Shown: one piece after another, positions 53,395 through 62,780 of the stretch
Numbering within the stretch: the stretch's first letter is position 1
Layout: each line of letters starts with the position of its first letter
NCBI RefSeq assembly: GCF_021390245.1
Contig: NZ_JAJUXH010000022.1
Coordinates: 53,826-117,825 of the forward strand
Reading direction: 5' to 3'
DNA: 64,000 bases
From: Dyadobacter sp. CY323
Lineage (GTDB): Bacteria > Bacteroidota > Bacteroidia > Cytophagales > Spirosomataceae
Made by a program: the position numbers and the translations under genes
The notes under the pieces: generated by a model
Told to the model about the DNA's origin: nothing
Seen by the model: the letters and a program-made list of their open reading frames with translations, nothing else
Databases searched by the model: none

Positions 53395-54897
53395 ATGCCA
53401 TCAATCAAAAAAATCCTGATTGCCAATCGTGGCGAGATTGCGTTAAGAATTATGCGTACAGCCAGAGAAATGGATATTGCGACGGTTGCTGTATTCAGTG
53501 AAGCAGATCGGAAATCGCCGCATGTTCGCTATGCAGATGAGGCTGTTTGCATTGGTCCGGCGCCTTCGTCCGAATCATATTTGAATGCTGAAAAAATAAT
53601 CCAGGTTTGTAAGGATCTTGGCGTCGACGCCATTCATCCGGGGTATGGCTTTTTGTCTGAAAATGCTGGTTTCGCACAAAAGGTCAAAAACGCAGGTCTC
53701 ATTTTTATCGGCCCATCAGCCGAGTCCATTGAGGTGATGGGAAGCAAGTTAGCAGCAAAAGAAGCTGCCGGGCGATATAACATCCCGATGGTCCCAGGCA
53801 CGGCGGGTGCTATCGAAGACCGGCACGAAGCGAAGCAGATTGCAATAGAAATAGGATACCCGATCCTCATTAAAGCAAGTGCGGGAGGTGGCGGAAAGGG
53901 TATGCGGGTCGTGGAGAATGAGGGTGAATTCGACGAACAAATGGACCGGGCAGTGAGTGAAGCGCAGTCTTCCTTCGGCGATGGTTCCGTTTTCATTGAA
54001 AAATACATCACCTCACCCAAACACATTGAAATTCAGGTCCTGGGCGACCAGCATGGGAATGTGATCCATTTGTTTGAAAGAGAATGCTCCATTCAGCGTC
54101 GGCACCAGAAGGTCGTGGAAGAAGCCCCGTCCATTTCGATTACACCTGCAATTCGCGAGGAAATGGGGCAATGTGCCATTGATGTGGCCAAATCGTGCGG
54201 TTACTTTGGGGCAGGTACCGTCGAATTCATTCTTGATGAGGATCGTAATTTCTATTTTCTCGAAATGAATACCCGATTGCAGGTGGAACATCCGGTTACC
54301 GAACAAATCACTGGTATAGATCTTGTGAAGCAAATGATCCATATAGCGGAAGGCAGGCCGCTGGAAATAAAGCAGGAGTCTCTGGCAATTAAGGGACATT
54401 CCATTGAAATCCGGGTATATGCAGAAGATGCTTCTAACAATTTCCTTCCGGACGTGGGGACCTTGCATACCTATATCAAACCGGATGGAAATGGCGTGCG
54501 GGTGGACGACGGCTTCGAGCAGGGAATGGACATTCCGATATACTACGATCCTATGATCTCAAAACTGATTGCTTATGGTGAAAACCGGGAGGAAGCCATT
54601 CAGAAAATGGTTCGCGCGATTGACGAATATCAAATATCCGGAGTTGAAACGACGCTTTCGTTTTGCCGGTTTGTCATGAAGCATCCGGTATTCATTTCAG
54701 GTAGCTTTGACACAAATTTTGTTTCAAACTATTTTAGGCCTGATATGATTAAACCAAGTTACGATCCCGAAATGCAGGAACTTGCTGCGCTGATTTCTGG
54801 CTTTGTTTTAAATGAAAATAACTCAGAAACAATTCAAAGTGAGCCTAAAAGGACAGTTGAGTCGAACTGGAAGTCGCATCGTTTACGGCAGAGGTAG
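53395..54897 (+). CDS. accC: acetyl-CoA carboxylase, biotin carboxylase subunit
   Basis: The protein has 500 residues. The N-terminal MPSIKKILIANRGEIALRIM is followed by the ATP-grasp domain with ASAGGGGKGMRVV, ERECSIQRRHQK and EMNTRLQVEHPVTEQITG, and the C-terminal biotin-carboxylase domain with IEIRVYAED. It is about 50 residues longer than E. coli AccC; the extra C-terminus (after about residue 450) is polar and may be disordered. It carboxylates biotin on AccB in fatty-acid synthesis. accB is not adjacent in this window, so in this genome the genes are separated, or the enzyme serves another biotin-dependent carboxylase. Confidence 0.9.
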   Translation: MPSIKKILIANRGEIALRIMRTAREMDIATVAVFSEADRKSPHVRYADEAVCIGPAPSSESYLNAEKIIQVCKDLGVDAIHPGYGFLSENAGFAQKVKNAGLIFIGPSAESIEVMGSKLAAKEAAGRYNIPMVPGTAGAIEDRHEAKQIAIEIGYPILIKASAGGGGKGMRVVENEGEFDEQMDRAVSEAQSSFGDGSVFIEKYITSPKHIEIQVLGDQHGNVIHLFERECSIQRRHQKVVEEAPSISITPAIREEMGQCAIDVAKSCGYFGAGTVEFILDEDRNFYFLEMNTRLQVEHPVTEQITGIDLVKQMIHIAEGRPLEIKQESLAIKGHSIEIRVYAEDASNNFLPDVGTLHTYIKPDGNGVRVDDGFEQGMDIPIYYDPMISKLIAYGENREEAIQKMVRAIDEYQISGVETTLSFCRFVMKHPVFISGSFDTNFVSNYFRPDMIKPSYDPEMQELAALISGFVLNENNSETIQSEPKRTVESNWKSHRLRQR

Positions 54898-54909
54898 CAT
54901 TTTCACTTA

Positions 54910-54940
54910 TTTGATTTAAGGCGAAAAATCACTACTTTTG
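54910..54940 (+). promoter_or_regulatory. complete Bacteroidota-type promoter upstream of queA
   Basis: TTTG at 54910-54913 and TACTTTTG at 54933-54940 are separated by 19 bases, matching the TTTG / TAnnTTTG consensus. It lies about 160 bases before queA and just after accC, giving queA a long leader. Confidence 0.65.
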
Positions 54941-55097
54941 CGCTCTTAATTTTTTTGTAATATCGATTCACATAATATTTACGCTGTTTGAGGTACTATA
55001 CAAGTATCCGGAATCACAAAACTTCTTTGATACATAAGTCCGAACAGGTAAATTTCATATTGTCTCACGACTAAAGAAATCCACAGATTATCCAGCT

Positions 55098-56147
55098 ATG
55101 AAGCTATCCGAATTTAAGTTTGATCTCCCTCAGAGTCTTATTGCACTTCATCCTTCCGACCGCGGCGAATCCCGACTTATGGTTGTCCATCGCAAGACAG
55201 GAGAAATTGAACATAAAACATTTGCCGATCTGATCAACTATTTTGACGACGGGGATGTAATGGCCATTAATGATACCAAAGTTTTTCCGGCACGTCTGTA
55301 CGGACAAAAAGAAAAGACCGGTGCTAAAATAGAAGTTTTTTTGCTTCGCGAGCTGAACCGCGAAATGCGTCTTTGGGATGTTTTAGTAGATCCGGCAAGA
55401 AAAATCAGGGTTGGAAACAAGCTGTATTTTGGAGATAGCGACCTGGTTGCTGAGGTAATTGATAACACAACTTCCCGCGGCCGCACGATCCGTTTTCTGT
55501 ATGACGGCGATAACGACGCATTTATGAAACTTGTGGACGAATTGGGAGAAACCCCACTTCCTCCAGAAATCATTTCACGTCGTAAAGTGGAGACGTCGGA
55601 CCGTGAGCGTTTTCAGACCATTTTTGCAGAACACGTTGGAGCAGTAGCAGCACCAACTGCCGGAATGCATTTTACAAAAGCGATCATGAAACGTCTCGAG
55701 ATAAAAGGCGTGGATTTTGCACCGGTAACTTTGCACGTTGGATTAGGAACATTCCGTACGGTGGATGTGGAAGATCTGACGAAGCATAAGACTGATTCGG
55801 AAAACTACCGCATTACGCCCACCAGCGCAGCGATCGTAAACAAGGCGATCGACAATAAAAAACGGATTTGCGCAGTGGGTACTACGTCTCTGAAAGCGGT
55901 CGAATCTTCGGTCTCAGCCAGTGGGCATTTAAAAGCTGTTGAAGGCTGGACGGACAAGTTCGTTTTCCCACCTTATGATTTTAAAATCGCCAATGCATTA
56001 TTATCCAATTTCCAGCTTCCAGAATCCATACTGTTGATGTCAGCATGTGCATTTGGAGGTTTTGACCTGGTAATGAAAGCCTACGAAATGGCTATCAAAG
56101 AGAAATACAAATTTTTTACATATGGTGATGCGATGCTGATTATATAA
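55098..56147 (+). CDS. queA: S-adenosylmethionine:tRNA ribosyltransferase-isomerase
   Basis: The protein has 349 residues, normal length. Conserved blocks are KLSEFKFDLPQSLIALHP, MAINDTKVFPARLYG, FQTIFAEHVGAVAAPTAGMHF, VTLHVGLGTFRTV and the C-terminal LLSNFQLPESILLMSACAFGG. It moves the ribosyl group of SAM to preQ1 in tRNA to make epoxyqueuosine. It is followed by a terminator and stands alone. Confidence 0.97.
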   Translation: MKLSEFKFDLPQSLIALHPSDRGESRLMVVHRKTGEIEHKTFADLINYFDDGDVMAINDTKVFPARLYGQKEKTGAKIEVFLLRELNREMRLWDVLVDPARKIRVGNKLYFGDSDLVAEVIDNTTSRGRTIRFLYDGDNDAFMKLVDELGETPLPPEIISRRKVETSDRERFQTIFAEHVGAVAAPTAGMHFTKAIMKRLEIKGVDFAPVTLHVGLGTFRTVDVEDLTKHKTDSENYRITPTSAAIVNKAIDNKKRICAVGTTSLKAVESSVSASGHLKAVEGWTDKFVFPPYDFKIANALLSNFQLPESILLMSACAFGGFDLVMKAYEMAIKEKYKFFTYGDAMLII

Positions 56148-56167
56148 CAGCATTTTTAACCTTATAG

Positions 56168-56220
56168 AATGGTCATTTGTGGTCGAGGAGTACTTCCTGA
56201 TTCATAAATGACCATTTTTA
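56168..56220 (+). terminator. probable terminator of queA
   Basis: AATGGTCATTT and AAATGACCATT pair over a long loop (27 bases) and are followed by TTTATTTT. Confidence 0.7.
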
Positions 56221-56233
56221 TTTTGATACATCT

Positions 56234-56905
56234 ATGCAGGAATTTGCAATTATAGTCGCCGGCGGGAGCGGAAGCCGGATGAAAAGTGACATATCAAAAC
56301 AATTTTTGTCAATCAATGGTCTGCCTGTTCTAATGCATACCATTTTGGCTTTCAGAACCTATTCTGCTGCTTTGGAAATCATTGTAGTGCTGCCTGAAAA
56401 CCAATTCAATTTTTGGCGCGAATTGTGTCAGTTACATGAATTTAGGCAAAGTTACAGACTTGTTGCAGGCGGGGAGACACGGTTCCATTCTGTACGAAAC
56501 GGTCTGGATCAGATAGTGACAGTGGAAGGCCTGGTCGCGGTTCACGATGGAGTGCGACCCATTATTTCAAAACAAATTATCGCGGAAAGTTTTAGCAACT
56601 CCCGGGAATATGGCACCGCTGTGGTCAGTGTTCCATTAAAAGACTCAATTCGCATTGTTCATTCAAAAAATGAGAATAAAACAGCCAATCGGGCAGATTT
56701 CCGGTTGATACAAACCCCGCAAACCTTCCGCCTGGATTGGATGCGCAATGCATTTGACACTCCATATCAGGAAACGTTCACCGACTGCGCCAGTGTATTG
56801 GAGGCAAAAGGCTATCCGATACATTTAATCGACGGTGAGTACGAGAACATCAAAATTACCACTCCGGAGGATTTGCTCTGGGCGGAAGTATATTTAAGAA
56901 AATGA
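56234..56905 (+). CDS. ispD: 2-C-methyl-D-erythritol 4-phosphate cytidylyltransferase
   Basis: The protein has 223 residues. The nucleotide-binding IIVAGGSGSRMKSDISKQF starts the protein and is followed by VAVHDGVRPIIS, QTPQTFRLDWM and the C-terminal GEYENIKITTPEDL. It makes CDP-methylerythritol in the non-mevalonate isoprenoid pathway. Its stop codon overlaps the start of the next gene (ATGA). Confidence 0.95.
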   Translation: MQEFAIIVAGGSGSRMKSDISKQFLSINGLPVLMHTILAFRTYSAALEIIVVLPENQFNFWRELCQLHEFRQSYRLVAGGETRFHSVRNGLDQIVTVEGLVAVHDGVRPIISKQIIAESFSNSREYGTAVVSVPLKDSIRIVHSKNENKTANRADFRLIQTPQTFRLDWMRNAFDTPYQETFTDCASVLEAKGYPIHLIDGEYENIKITTPEDLLWAEVYLRK

Positions 56906-57984
56906 CGATCAGCGACATTATTCGGTTCAGGCTGCATAACTTATTAGTTTCCAGTAATCGATTCGCTTCCCCGGCGGAAACGGTTTCATGGTTAGGGGCT
57001 GTGCAGGCTCAGGATTACTTTGGTGCAAAATGGTCACTGGGTTTGAGAATAACCGGCTTGAAGGAACAATCCGTTGATGATGCCATTGCCAACAGGTCTA
57101 TCGTTCGTACCTGGCCGATGCGCGGGACCCTGCATTTTGTTGCAGCGGAAGATGCACGCTGGATGCTGAAGCTTCTTACGCCCCGCATTATAGCTGGCTC
57201 GGCCGGCCGCCACCGTCAACTGGAATTAGATGACAAGACATTTGACAAGAGTAAGGATCTGCTCATCTCCGCCATGCAGGGTGGTAAGCAATTTATGCGT
57301 AATGAAGTGTACAAACTGCTGCAGGAGAATGGGATCTCCACTTCTGGTCAGCGCGGCATGCATATCATCGGTTTTTTGGCACAAAGTCAAATACTCTGCC
57401 ACGGCTCGCATAATGACAAACAACCTACTTATGTTCTGATGGATGATTGGGTCCCGAAAACTGCGGAAATGAACAGGGAAGAAGCGCTACATGAGCTGGC
57501 AATCCGTTATTTCAAAAGCCACGGGCCAGCGACAATCAGCGATTTCGTTTGGTGGACTGGGTTACGCATTTCAGAAGCAAAGCAGGCGATAAATCTGGGA
57601 TCTTCCAGTTTAAAATCAGTGGAGGTGGATGGAAACAAGTATTTGTATCACGAAGAAATGACCGAGAAAACGGATGCAGATGCTGTTTTCTTACTTCCCG
57701 GTTTTGACGAATATATACTGGGTTATACGGACAGAAATCCTGTAGTTGACAAAATCCATGCGCCTAAAATTATTCCCGGAAAGAATGGTGTCTTTGCACC
57801 GACCATTATTAGTAATGGAAAAGTGGAAGGTACCTGGAAAAGAACGCTGGTGAAGGATGCAGTTCAGATGAACTTGTCCCCATTTGGCAAGCTGAGTTTG
57901 GCGAAGAAAAAGGCGATTGAGGTGCAGTGTAAAGAATTTGCTAAATTTTTATCGAGAAAAACGGTGGATGTGAATTGGCAGTAG
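56902..57984 (+). CDS. winged-helix DNA-binding protein (YcaQ/AlkX-like)
   Basis: The protein has 360 residues. The HTH_42-type family marks are LGAVQAQDYFGAKWSLG, RSIVRTWPMRGTLHFV, QRGMHIIGFLAQSQILCHG and DFVWWTGLR. Relatives (YcaQ/AlkX/AlkZ) are DNA glycosylases that unhook crosslinks or remove alkylated bases, but many family members are uncharacterised. Translationally coupled to ispD by ATGA. Confidence 0.83.
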   Translation: MTISDIIRFRLHNLLVSSNRFASPAETVSWLGAVQAQDYFGAKWSLGLRITGLKEQSVDDAIANRSIVRTWPMRGTLHFVAAEDARWMLKLLTPRIIAGSAGRHRQLELDDKTFDKSKDLLISAMQGGKQFMRNEVYKLLQENGISTSGQRGMHIIGFLAQSQILCHGSHNDKQPTYVLMDDWVPKTAEMNREEALHELAIRYFKSHGPATISDFVWWTGLRISEAKQAINLGSSSLKSVEVDGNKYLYHEEMTEKTDADAVFLLPGFDEYILGYTDRNPVVDKIHAPKIIPGKNGVFAPTIISNGKVEGTWKRTLVKDAVQMNLSPFGKLSLAKKKAIEVQCKEFAKFLSRKTVDVNWQ

Positions 57985-57986
57985 AT

Positions 57987-59267
57987 TTATAGCCATTTAT
58001 CAAACCAGGCAAACGCATCTTTTTGCATTTGTAAATCAAATTTGTGAGGCCCGTCGTAAAAGTTAGCTTTATATTTTTCGCTCGCATTTGCCTTTTTGTA
58101 AACGTCCCCAAGAATCGCATCCGCTTTTTTCATTTCAGCTAACGTATAAAGTTCATCCTGATTGTTGTTTAAAACCAATGTCGGCAACGGGACTCTCAAA
58201 CCGAGGATTTCAGGGAATTCAAGGTATTTAGGTAATAATGGCGTGTATGTCATCCACGTATGTGTGAACGACTTATTTAAGACAAAATCTGCCCAGGTCG
58301 TCATAAACCCGACGCATACCGCACATTTGATACGCTTGTCCAGACCAGCCAAGTAAACAGTCCGCAGCCCGCCTCCTGAAAGTCCGCCACAACCGATGCG
58401 ATTTGGATCCACATCGTTGCGACTACTCAAAATATCCAATGCATATTGATCTTCGGATAAAAACACGCCCGGCCAGGTCGTGCCGGCACTGAATAGTGAT
58501 TTGGACATGACATGCTCATGCTCGGACGACCACGTATTATAGATTTCGATATTTTCTGATTTTTCCGGATTCTCATCACTTTTCCCAGCAGTGTTCAGCG
58601 CCCCCCATTCCAGCCCTTTCGTATCTTCATAGTATGCCCGCCGACTTCCAAATGCGAATGCATCATGTACCAAAACCACGTATCCTTGTTTTGCAATCTC
58701 ATTTGCCCAGGCACGCCCCTCATAATCTGTAGCCTGATGTTCTTTCAATAATGGATGCTGATCGTCAGATGTTTTGACAATTTTACGGTATCCAAAGTAT
58801 TTTTTTCCCGCGTGATCATGCAGGCCAAGAATTGCTGGCAACGGTTTAGTGGCACCCTGCGGCTTTAATAAAACAGCTTTTGTTGCTCTGCCGTAAGGTA
58901 ATTCCCACGACAGCTCTTCTATTTCGAGGCCATCATAAACGTACTTTTTCTCTATCTTAACTTTTGGTGCCGCCACCCTGGTTGGACTCGCGATTAATTC
59001 GGAAGTTTTTGCTAATGCTTCCCGTTGCCATTCCGGTAAGTTGTTCCTATCTGTATTTCTGAATGATAGTAATGGCGTTTTGGGCAAAAGAGAAGCAGCC
59101 CAGGTACCATAACTCCCAATAAGACTTTTTTCAGATGGCATGACAGATCGGTTTAATGTTGGAAAGTTCAGTGGGAAATCGCCCATTGATGAGACAAACG
59201 GAATTGCTGTGGAATAAGCTGTTGCTTTCAGAAAATGTCTTCTATCAGGGTTTTCTGATCTTTCCAT
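57987..59267 (-). CDS. Tat-exported alpha/beta-hydrolase (acetyl xylan esterase-like)
   Basis: The protein has 426 residues. The N-terminus, NPDRRHFLKATAYS, is a Tat-type signal. The hydrolase core shows LGLHDHAGKKYFG, HDAFAFGSRR, RIGCGGLSGGG (nucleophile serine), a probable acid in NNNQDELYT and FYDGPHKFD (histidine). The fold resembles the abhydrolase_7/dienelactone-hydrolase-like esterases of Bacteroidota. It follows the DUF5009-like gene by six bases and belongs to the amino-sugar cluster, where it may deacetylate or de-esterify a glycan. Confidence 0.8.
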   Translation of the reverse strand: MERSENPDRRHFLKATAYSTAIPFVSSMGDFPLNFPTLNRSVMPSEKSLIGSYGTWAASLLPKTPLLSFRNTDRNNLPEWQREALAKTSELIASPTRVAAPKVKIEKKYVYDGLEIEELSWELPYGRATKAVLLKPQGATKPLPAILGLHDHAGKKYFGYRKIVKTSDDQHPLLKEHQATDYEGRAWANEIAKQGYVVLVHDAFAFGSRRAYYEDTKGLEWGALNTAGKSDENPEKSENIEIYNTWSSEHEHVMSKSLFSAGTTWPGVFLSEDQYALDILSSRNDVDPNRIGCGGLSGGGLRTVYLAGLDKRIKCAVCVGFMTTWADFVLNKSFTHTWMTYTPLLPKYLEFPEILGLRVPLPTLVLNNNQDELYTLAEMKKADAILGDVYKKANASEKYKANFYDGPHKFDLQMQKDAFAWFDKWL

Positions 59268-59273
59268 GAGTTA

Positions 59274-60416
59274 TTAAACCTTTACAAAGATCTTGTGACG
59301 ATATAAAAAATAGAGAAAAAGCCAAACCAGAACAAAGCCGCCCAACGCGTTGAAGACTTCATGCCATTTCTCCGGTGCGTATTTGTAAATACCCTCAAAA
59401 AGAAGCCGTGATGACGCGTTAAAATCTACAAACCGTACAGCCAGGTAAATCACAAGTGAATTCACACCTATTACCTGGAAGAAAAAAGCCCATTTTTTGT
59501 AACCTCTGACATCAATCACCCAGTAAAACAGTGCTAGCATTAAAAATGACATTCCACTAGTCAACATAATGAATGAGCTGGACCACAGATGCTTATTGAT
59601 CGGGAAGAACATGTTCCAGACAATTCCACACAAAACAAAACTGCCGCCCAGGGTAAAGAGTCTCTTAAGTCTGTTCGCAGCGGGACTTTGACTTAGCAGA
59701 ATGTCACCTGCAACGGTTCCAAATAATGTCAGGCAAATCGCCGGGAACTGAGTAAGAAGCGCCAGTTCGTCGTAAGTATCTTGTTTTAGTCTCCCAGGCA
59801 TAAACGACCGATCGAACCAACCCACAAGGTTACCTTCAAATGAAAGATCTCCGGCACCGTAGCCAGGAACGGGTATCAGTTTCAATGCGAGATAATACGC
59901 CGCTAAAATGGCAAATGCAATGTAAAGCCTGGCCATGAACTCAAACCTCATATAAAAGATGGCGGCAACAAAAGTAGCGAGCCCGATCCTCCCCAACACA
60001 CTTCCATAACGAATGTGCGCAGGATCAAAAAGGTCGATAGGTGCATTCTTATCCAAAATACCGAGTGTAATGAGGATCAACATGCGTTTGAATATCTTCA
60101 TTCGCAGCTCCGATTTGCTTATTCCTTTTGCTAAACCACCGGTTATACTGAATGTCATCGAAGTACCCGCTAAAAAGAGGAATAGCGGGAAAATGAAGTC
60201 ATAAAAAGTAAAACCATTCCACGCGGGATGCTCAAATTGAGCAGATATTGCGTCCACGAACCCAATTCCTGTTTTACCTCCCAGCAAAAATATAAATGCA
60301 CCGCCACCGGAAATCATTAACATATCAAAACCACGCAGTGCATCAATGGATGCCAACCGCGTGGAAGATGTGTTACTTTTAGTTTCAACCGGTAAAACCG
60401 TAGTTGTTGCCTCCAT
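59274..60416 (-). CDS. DUF5009/HGSNAT-like membrane acyltransferase
   Basis: The protein has 380 residues and about ten membrane spans. The N-terminus LASIDALRGFDMLMISGGGA is the signature of DUF5009/heparan-alpha-glucosaminide N-acetyltransferase-like proteins, and FYDFIFPLFLFLAGTSMTFS follows. Family members move acyl groups onto amino sugars across the membrane. It lies between nagB and the esterase on the same strand. Exact acceptor unknown, but the neighbours point to an amino sugar. Confidence 0.85.
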   Translation of the reverse strand: MEATTTVLPVETKSNTSSTRLASIDALRGFDMLMISGGGAFIFLLGGKTGIGFVDAISAQFEHPAWNGFTFYDFIFPLFLFLAGTSMTFSITGGLAKGISKSELRMKIFKRMLILITLGILDKNAPIDLFDPAHIRYGSVLGRIGLATFVAAIFYMRFEFMARLYIAFAILAAYYLALKLIPVPGYGAGDLSFEGNLVGWFDRSFMPGRLKQDTYDELALLTQFPAICLTLFGTVAGDILLSQSPAANRLKRLFTLGGSFVLCGIVWNMFFPINKHLWSSSFIMLTSGMSFLMLALFYWVIDVRGYKKWAFFFQVIGVNSLVIYLAVRFVDFNASSRLLFEGIYKYAPEKWHEVFNALGGFVLVWLFLYFLYRHKIFVKV

Positions 60417-60501
60417 ATCAATCTGCTTATAGTTTAGACTAGAAGGATTTATATTGCTATGATTTACCGTCCCTGGCTAAAAATCCCGAGAATTTTTAAT
60501 A

Positions 60502-61248
60502 TCAAACTTTCGCATCAACTAATAAACTGGCAGATTCTTTGTCTAAAAAAAGCTTACAGTTCCGATGTTCCTGTAAAATGCTTGCGGGGAATTGATTACT
60601 TATTTCACTTTCAATGCTGTTTTTTACGGCAACCGCCTTTCTCTCATCAGGCACAGAACAAATGACGTGATTTGACTTCATAATTTGTCTGACCGACATG
60701 CTGATTGCCTGTTTTGGCACTTCTTCGAGCGTTTTAAACCAGCCTTCACCCATTTGCTGCATTCGGCATGGTTCGTCTAGATTAACAACCAAGTACGGGT
60801 CATTTGTTTCAAAGTCGGCTGGCGGATCGTTGAAAGCTAAATGCCCGTTTTCGCCAATTCCGACTAGAGCGATATCAATGGGGTGCTTTTCTATTGCTTC
60901 GTTGAGTGCGGTGATCTCCGTGTTCAAATCATTTTCTCCATTAATCAGGAACACCTCTTTCAGCGGAGGCACATGAGCCAAAAAACGTTCCTTCAAATAT
61001 TTTCTGAAACTAGCGCCATGTGTGAACGGTAGATCAATATACTCATCCAAATGAAACATCGTCACCCGTGACCAATTGATCCCATCTTCTTGGATTAGCT
61101 GATTGATCGTCTCAAACTGACTGGTACCAGTTGCCAGAATAATGTTCGCACTACCCTTCTCTTCAATTGCTTTTCTGAGCAGTTTTCCTGTGTATGCACC
61201 GGCAGCCCGTCCCAGCGCTTCCTTATCATCTAAGATTTCAACTTTCAT
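60502..61248 (-). CDS. nagB: glucosamine-6-phosphate deaminase
   Basis: The protein has 248 residues. Catalytic marks are ILATGTSQFETI, MFHLDEYIDLP (acid), GIGENGHLAFNDPP (histidine) and an ISMSVRQIM stretch. The length is shorter than E. coli NagB (266), as is usual in this lineage. It converts glucosamine 6-phosphate to fructose 6-phosphate and ammonia. It is four bases downstream of the GH109 gene, so the two are an operon. Confidence 0.88.
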   Translation of the reverse strand: MKVEILDDKEALGRAAGAYTGKLLRKAIEEKGSANIILATGTSQFETINQLIQEDGINWSRVTMFHLDEYIDLPFTHGASFRKYLKERFLAHVPPLKEVFLINGENDLNTEITALNEAIEKHPIDIALVGIGENGHLAFNDPPADFETNDPYLVVNLDEPCRMQQMGEGWFKTLEEVPKQAISMSVRQIMKSNHVICSVPDERKAVAVKNSIESEISNQFPASILQEHRNCKLFLDKESASLLVDAKV

Positions 61249-61252
61249 TTTA

Positions 61253-62659
61253 CTACGATTTGACTCCTGTGTTTCCTCCGTTTTTCAATGTGGTATCGAC
61301 CGGCTTATTTTTCTTCCACGAACCATTGGTAAAGTCCGGGACGTCGATCGAATTGGATTTGTTTGCAACTGACCATTCGCTCAAAGGTGAGATCACGCTC
61401 CATGAAGCCGCATCATAAACATCCTGATCCAGCGGTAAGCCGTTTCTTAGACAATCGATTAATCTCCAGTCCATTAGAAAATCCATTCCACCATGTCCAC
61501 CCACTTTTTTTGCCAACTCTCCTACGCGCTTTATGATCTCAGGCTGATATTTTTGTTCCAAAGCTTTAAACTCGGGCTCTTTAAGCCATTCATGGCCCGT
61601 AGAAATTCTACCTTCCGTTCCATCTTCCGGCAATGGATATTTTTGAGCAGCACCCTTTGTACCGCTTATCAAATGCAAACGCGAGTAAGGTCTGGGAGAT
61701 GAAACATCATGTTGTAGCATAATGGTTTTCCCCTTGTTTGTTTTAATGGTTGTGGTGTTCATGTTACCACGGAAGCTTTTGGTAGCAAACTGTTTGAAGT
61801 CACCATCCTTTGCCGCTAATTCTTTTGCCTTGGCTCCCAACATGAAATCGTTGCTACTCATTGAAACGAGGTAATCCATTTTATCACCACGATTAATATC
61901 CAGGATCTGGGCAATCGGGCCGAGACCGTGAGTAGGATATAGATTTCCGTTTCGCTCATTCTCCCTCAAACGCCACAGATCAAATCGCTTGTCTTTTTGG
62001 AACAACGAATCAAAAATGTCATGAATGTATGCTCCTTCCACATGTACGATTTCTCCAAAAAAGCCTTGTCGGGCCATATTCAGTGTCAAAAGTTCAAAGA
62101 AATCGTAACAGCAGTTTTCGAGCATCATGCAATGCTTTTTTGTGCGCTCCGAGGTTTCTACTAACTTCCAACAATCACTGACCGTAGTTGCCGCAGGTAT
62201 CTCCACCGCAACATGTTTCCCTTGCTCCATTGCATATAATGCCATTGGAGCGTGTAAATTCCAGGGAGTACATATGTAAATGAGATCGAGGTCCTTTCTT
62301 TCACACAATTTTTTCCATGCATCTTTCGAGCCCGAATATACTTCTGGACTATGCCCTGACAGTTCCAATTGCTTTTTGGCGGCAGTTGCCTTTTCTGTGA
62401 CAATGTCTGCGACTGCCAGAACCTGGACATTATCCAAATGCACAATCCTTTTAATCGCTCCCCCACCGCGGTTACCCAGACCGATATAGCCAATACGGAC
62501 GGTATCAATTTTTGGAGCTGCATAGCCACTCATGTTGAATGTTTGCTTAGGCAATGCATTTGAGTCGAAAAACGCTGCTCCCGCTAAACCTTTTTCTACC
62601 TTACCGGCGAGTCCAATACCAGTTAAGCCTGCTATTTTTAGGAATTGTCTTTTTTCCAC
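61253..62659 (-). CDS. GH109-type Gfo/Idh/MocA oxidoreductase (alpha-N-acetylgalactosaminidase-like)
   Basis: The protein has 468 residues. A signal-like N-terminus (KRQFLKIAGLTGIGLAG) precedes the NAD-binding Rossmann motif IGYIGLGNRGGGAIK, then TPWNLHAPMAL, VEIPAATTVSDCW, CMMLENCCYDFFEL, YPTHGLGPIAQILD and GHGGMDFLMDWRLID. These blocks match glycoside hydrolase family 109, which cleaves alpha-N-acetylgalactosamine by an NAD-dependent redox mechanism. It is the first gene of the minus-strand cluster and is divergent from the LacI regulator, with a palindromic operator between. Sugar specificity is inferred. Confidence 0.85.
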   Translation of the reverse strand: MEKRQFLKIAGLTGIGLAGKVEKGLAGAAFFDSNALPKQTFNMSGYAAPKIDTVRIGYIGLGNRGGGAIKRIVHLDNVQVLAVADIVTEKATAAKKQLELSGHSPEVYSGSKDAWKKLCERKDLDLIYICTPWNLHAPMALYAMEQGKHVAVEIPAATTVSDCWKLVETSERTKKHCMMLENCCYDFFELLTLNMARQGFFGEIVHVEGAYIHDIFDSLFQKDKRFDLWRLRENERNGNLYPTHGLGPIAQILDINRGDKMDYLVSMSSNDFMLGAKAKELAAKDGDFKQFATKSFRGNMNTTTIKTNKGKTIMLQHDVSSPRPYSRLHLISGTKGAAQKYPLPEDGTEGRISTGHEWLKEPEFKALEQKYQPEIIKRVGELAKKVGGHGGMDFLMDWRLIDCLRNGLPLDQDVYDAASWSVISPLSEWSVANKSNSIDVPDFTNGSWKKNKPVDTTLKNGGNTGVKS

Positions 62660-62745
62660 AAGAAGTTCTATTTAACTATTGGAAACTGTTGTACAATTTT
62701 ACAACGATTTATATCGTCGTTCCAGACATTTGCACTAAATAGTAG

Positions 62746-62759
62746 CGAGAACGTTCTCG
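62746..62759. promoter_or_regulatory. perfect 14-bp palindrome, probable LacI-family operator
   Basis: CGAGAACGTTCTCG is a perfect palindrome with a central CG, the usual layout of LacI-family operators. It lies in the 121-base gap between the divergent GH109 and LacI genes, 22 bases before the LacI ATG. A second short inverted repeat (ACGAT/ATCGT at about 62704-62717) and GTTGTA/TACAAC nearby may be further sites. Confidence 0.7.
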
Positions 62760-62780
62760 AAAACCAAATAATTACATTTA

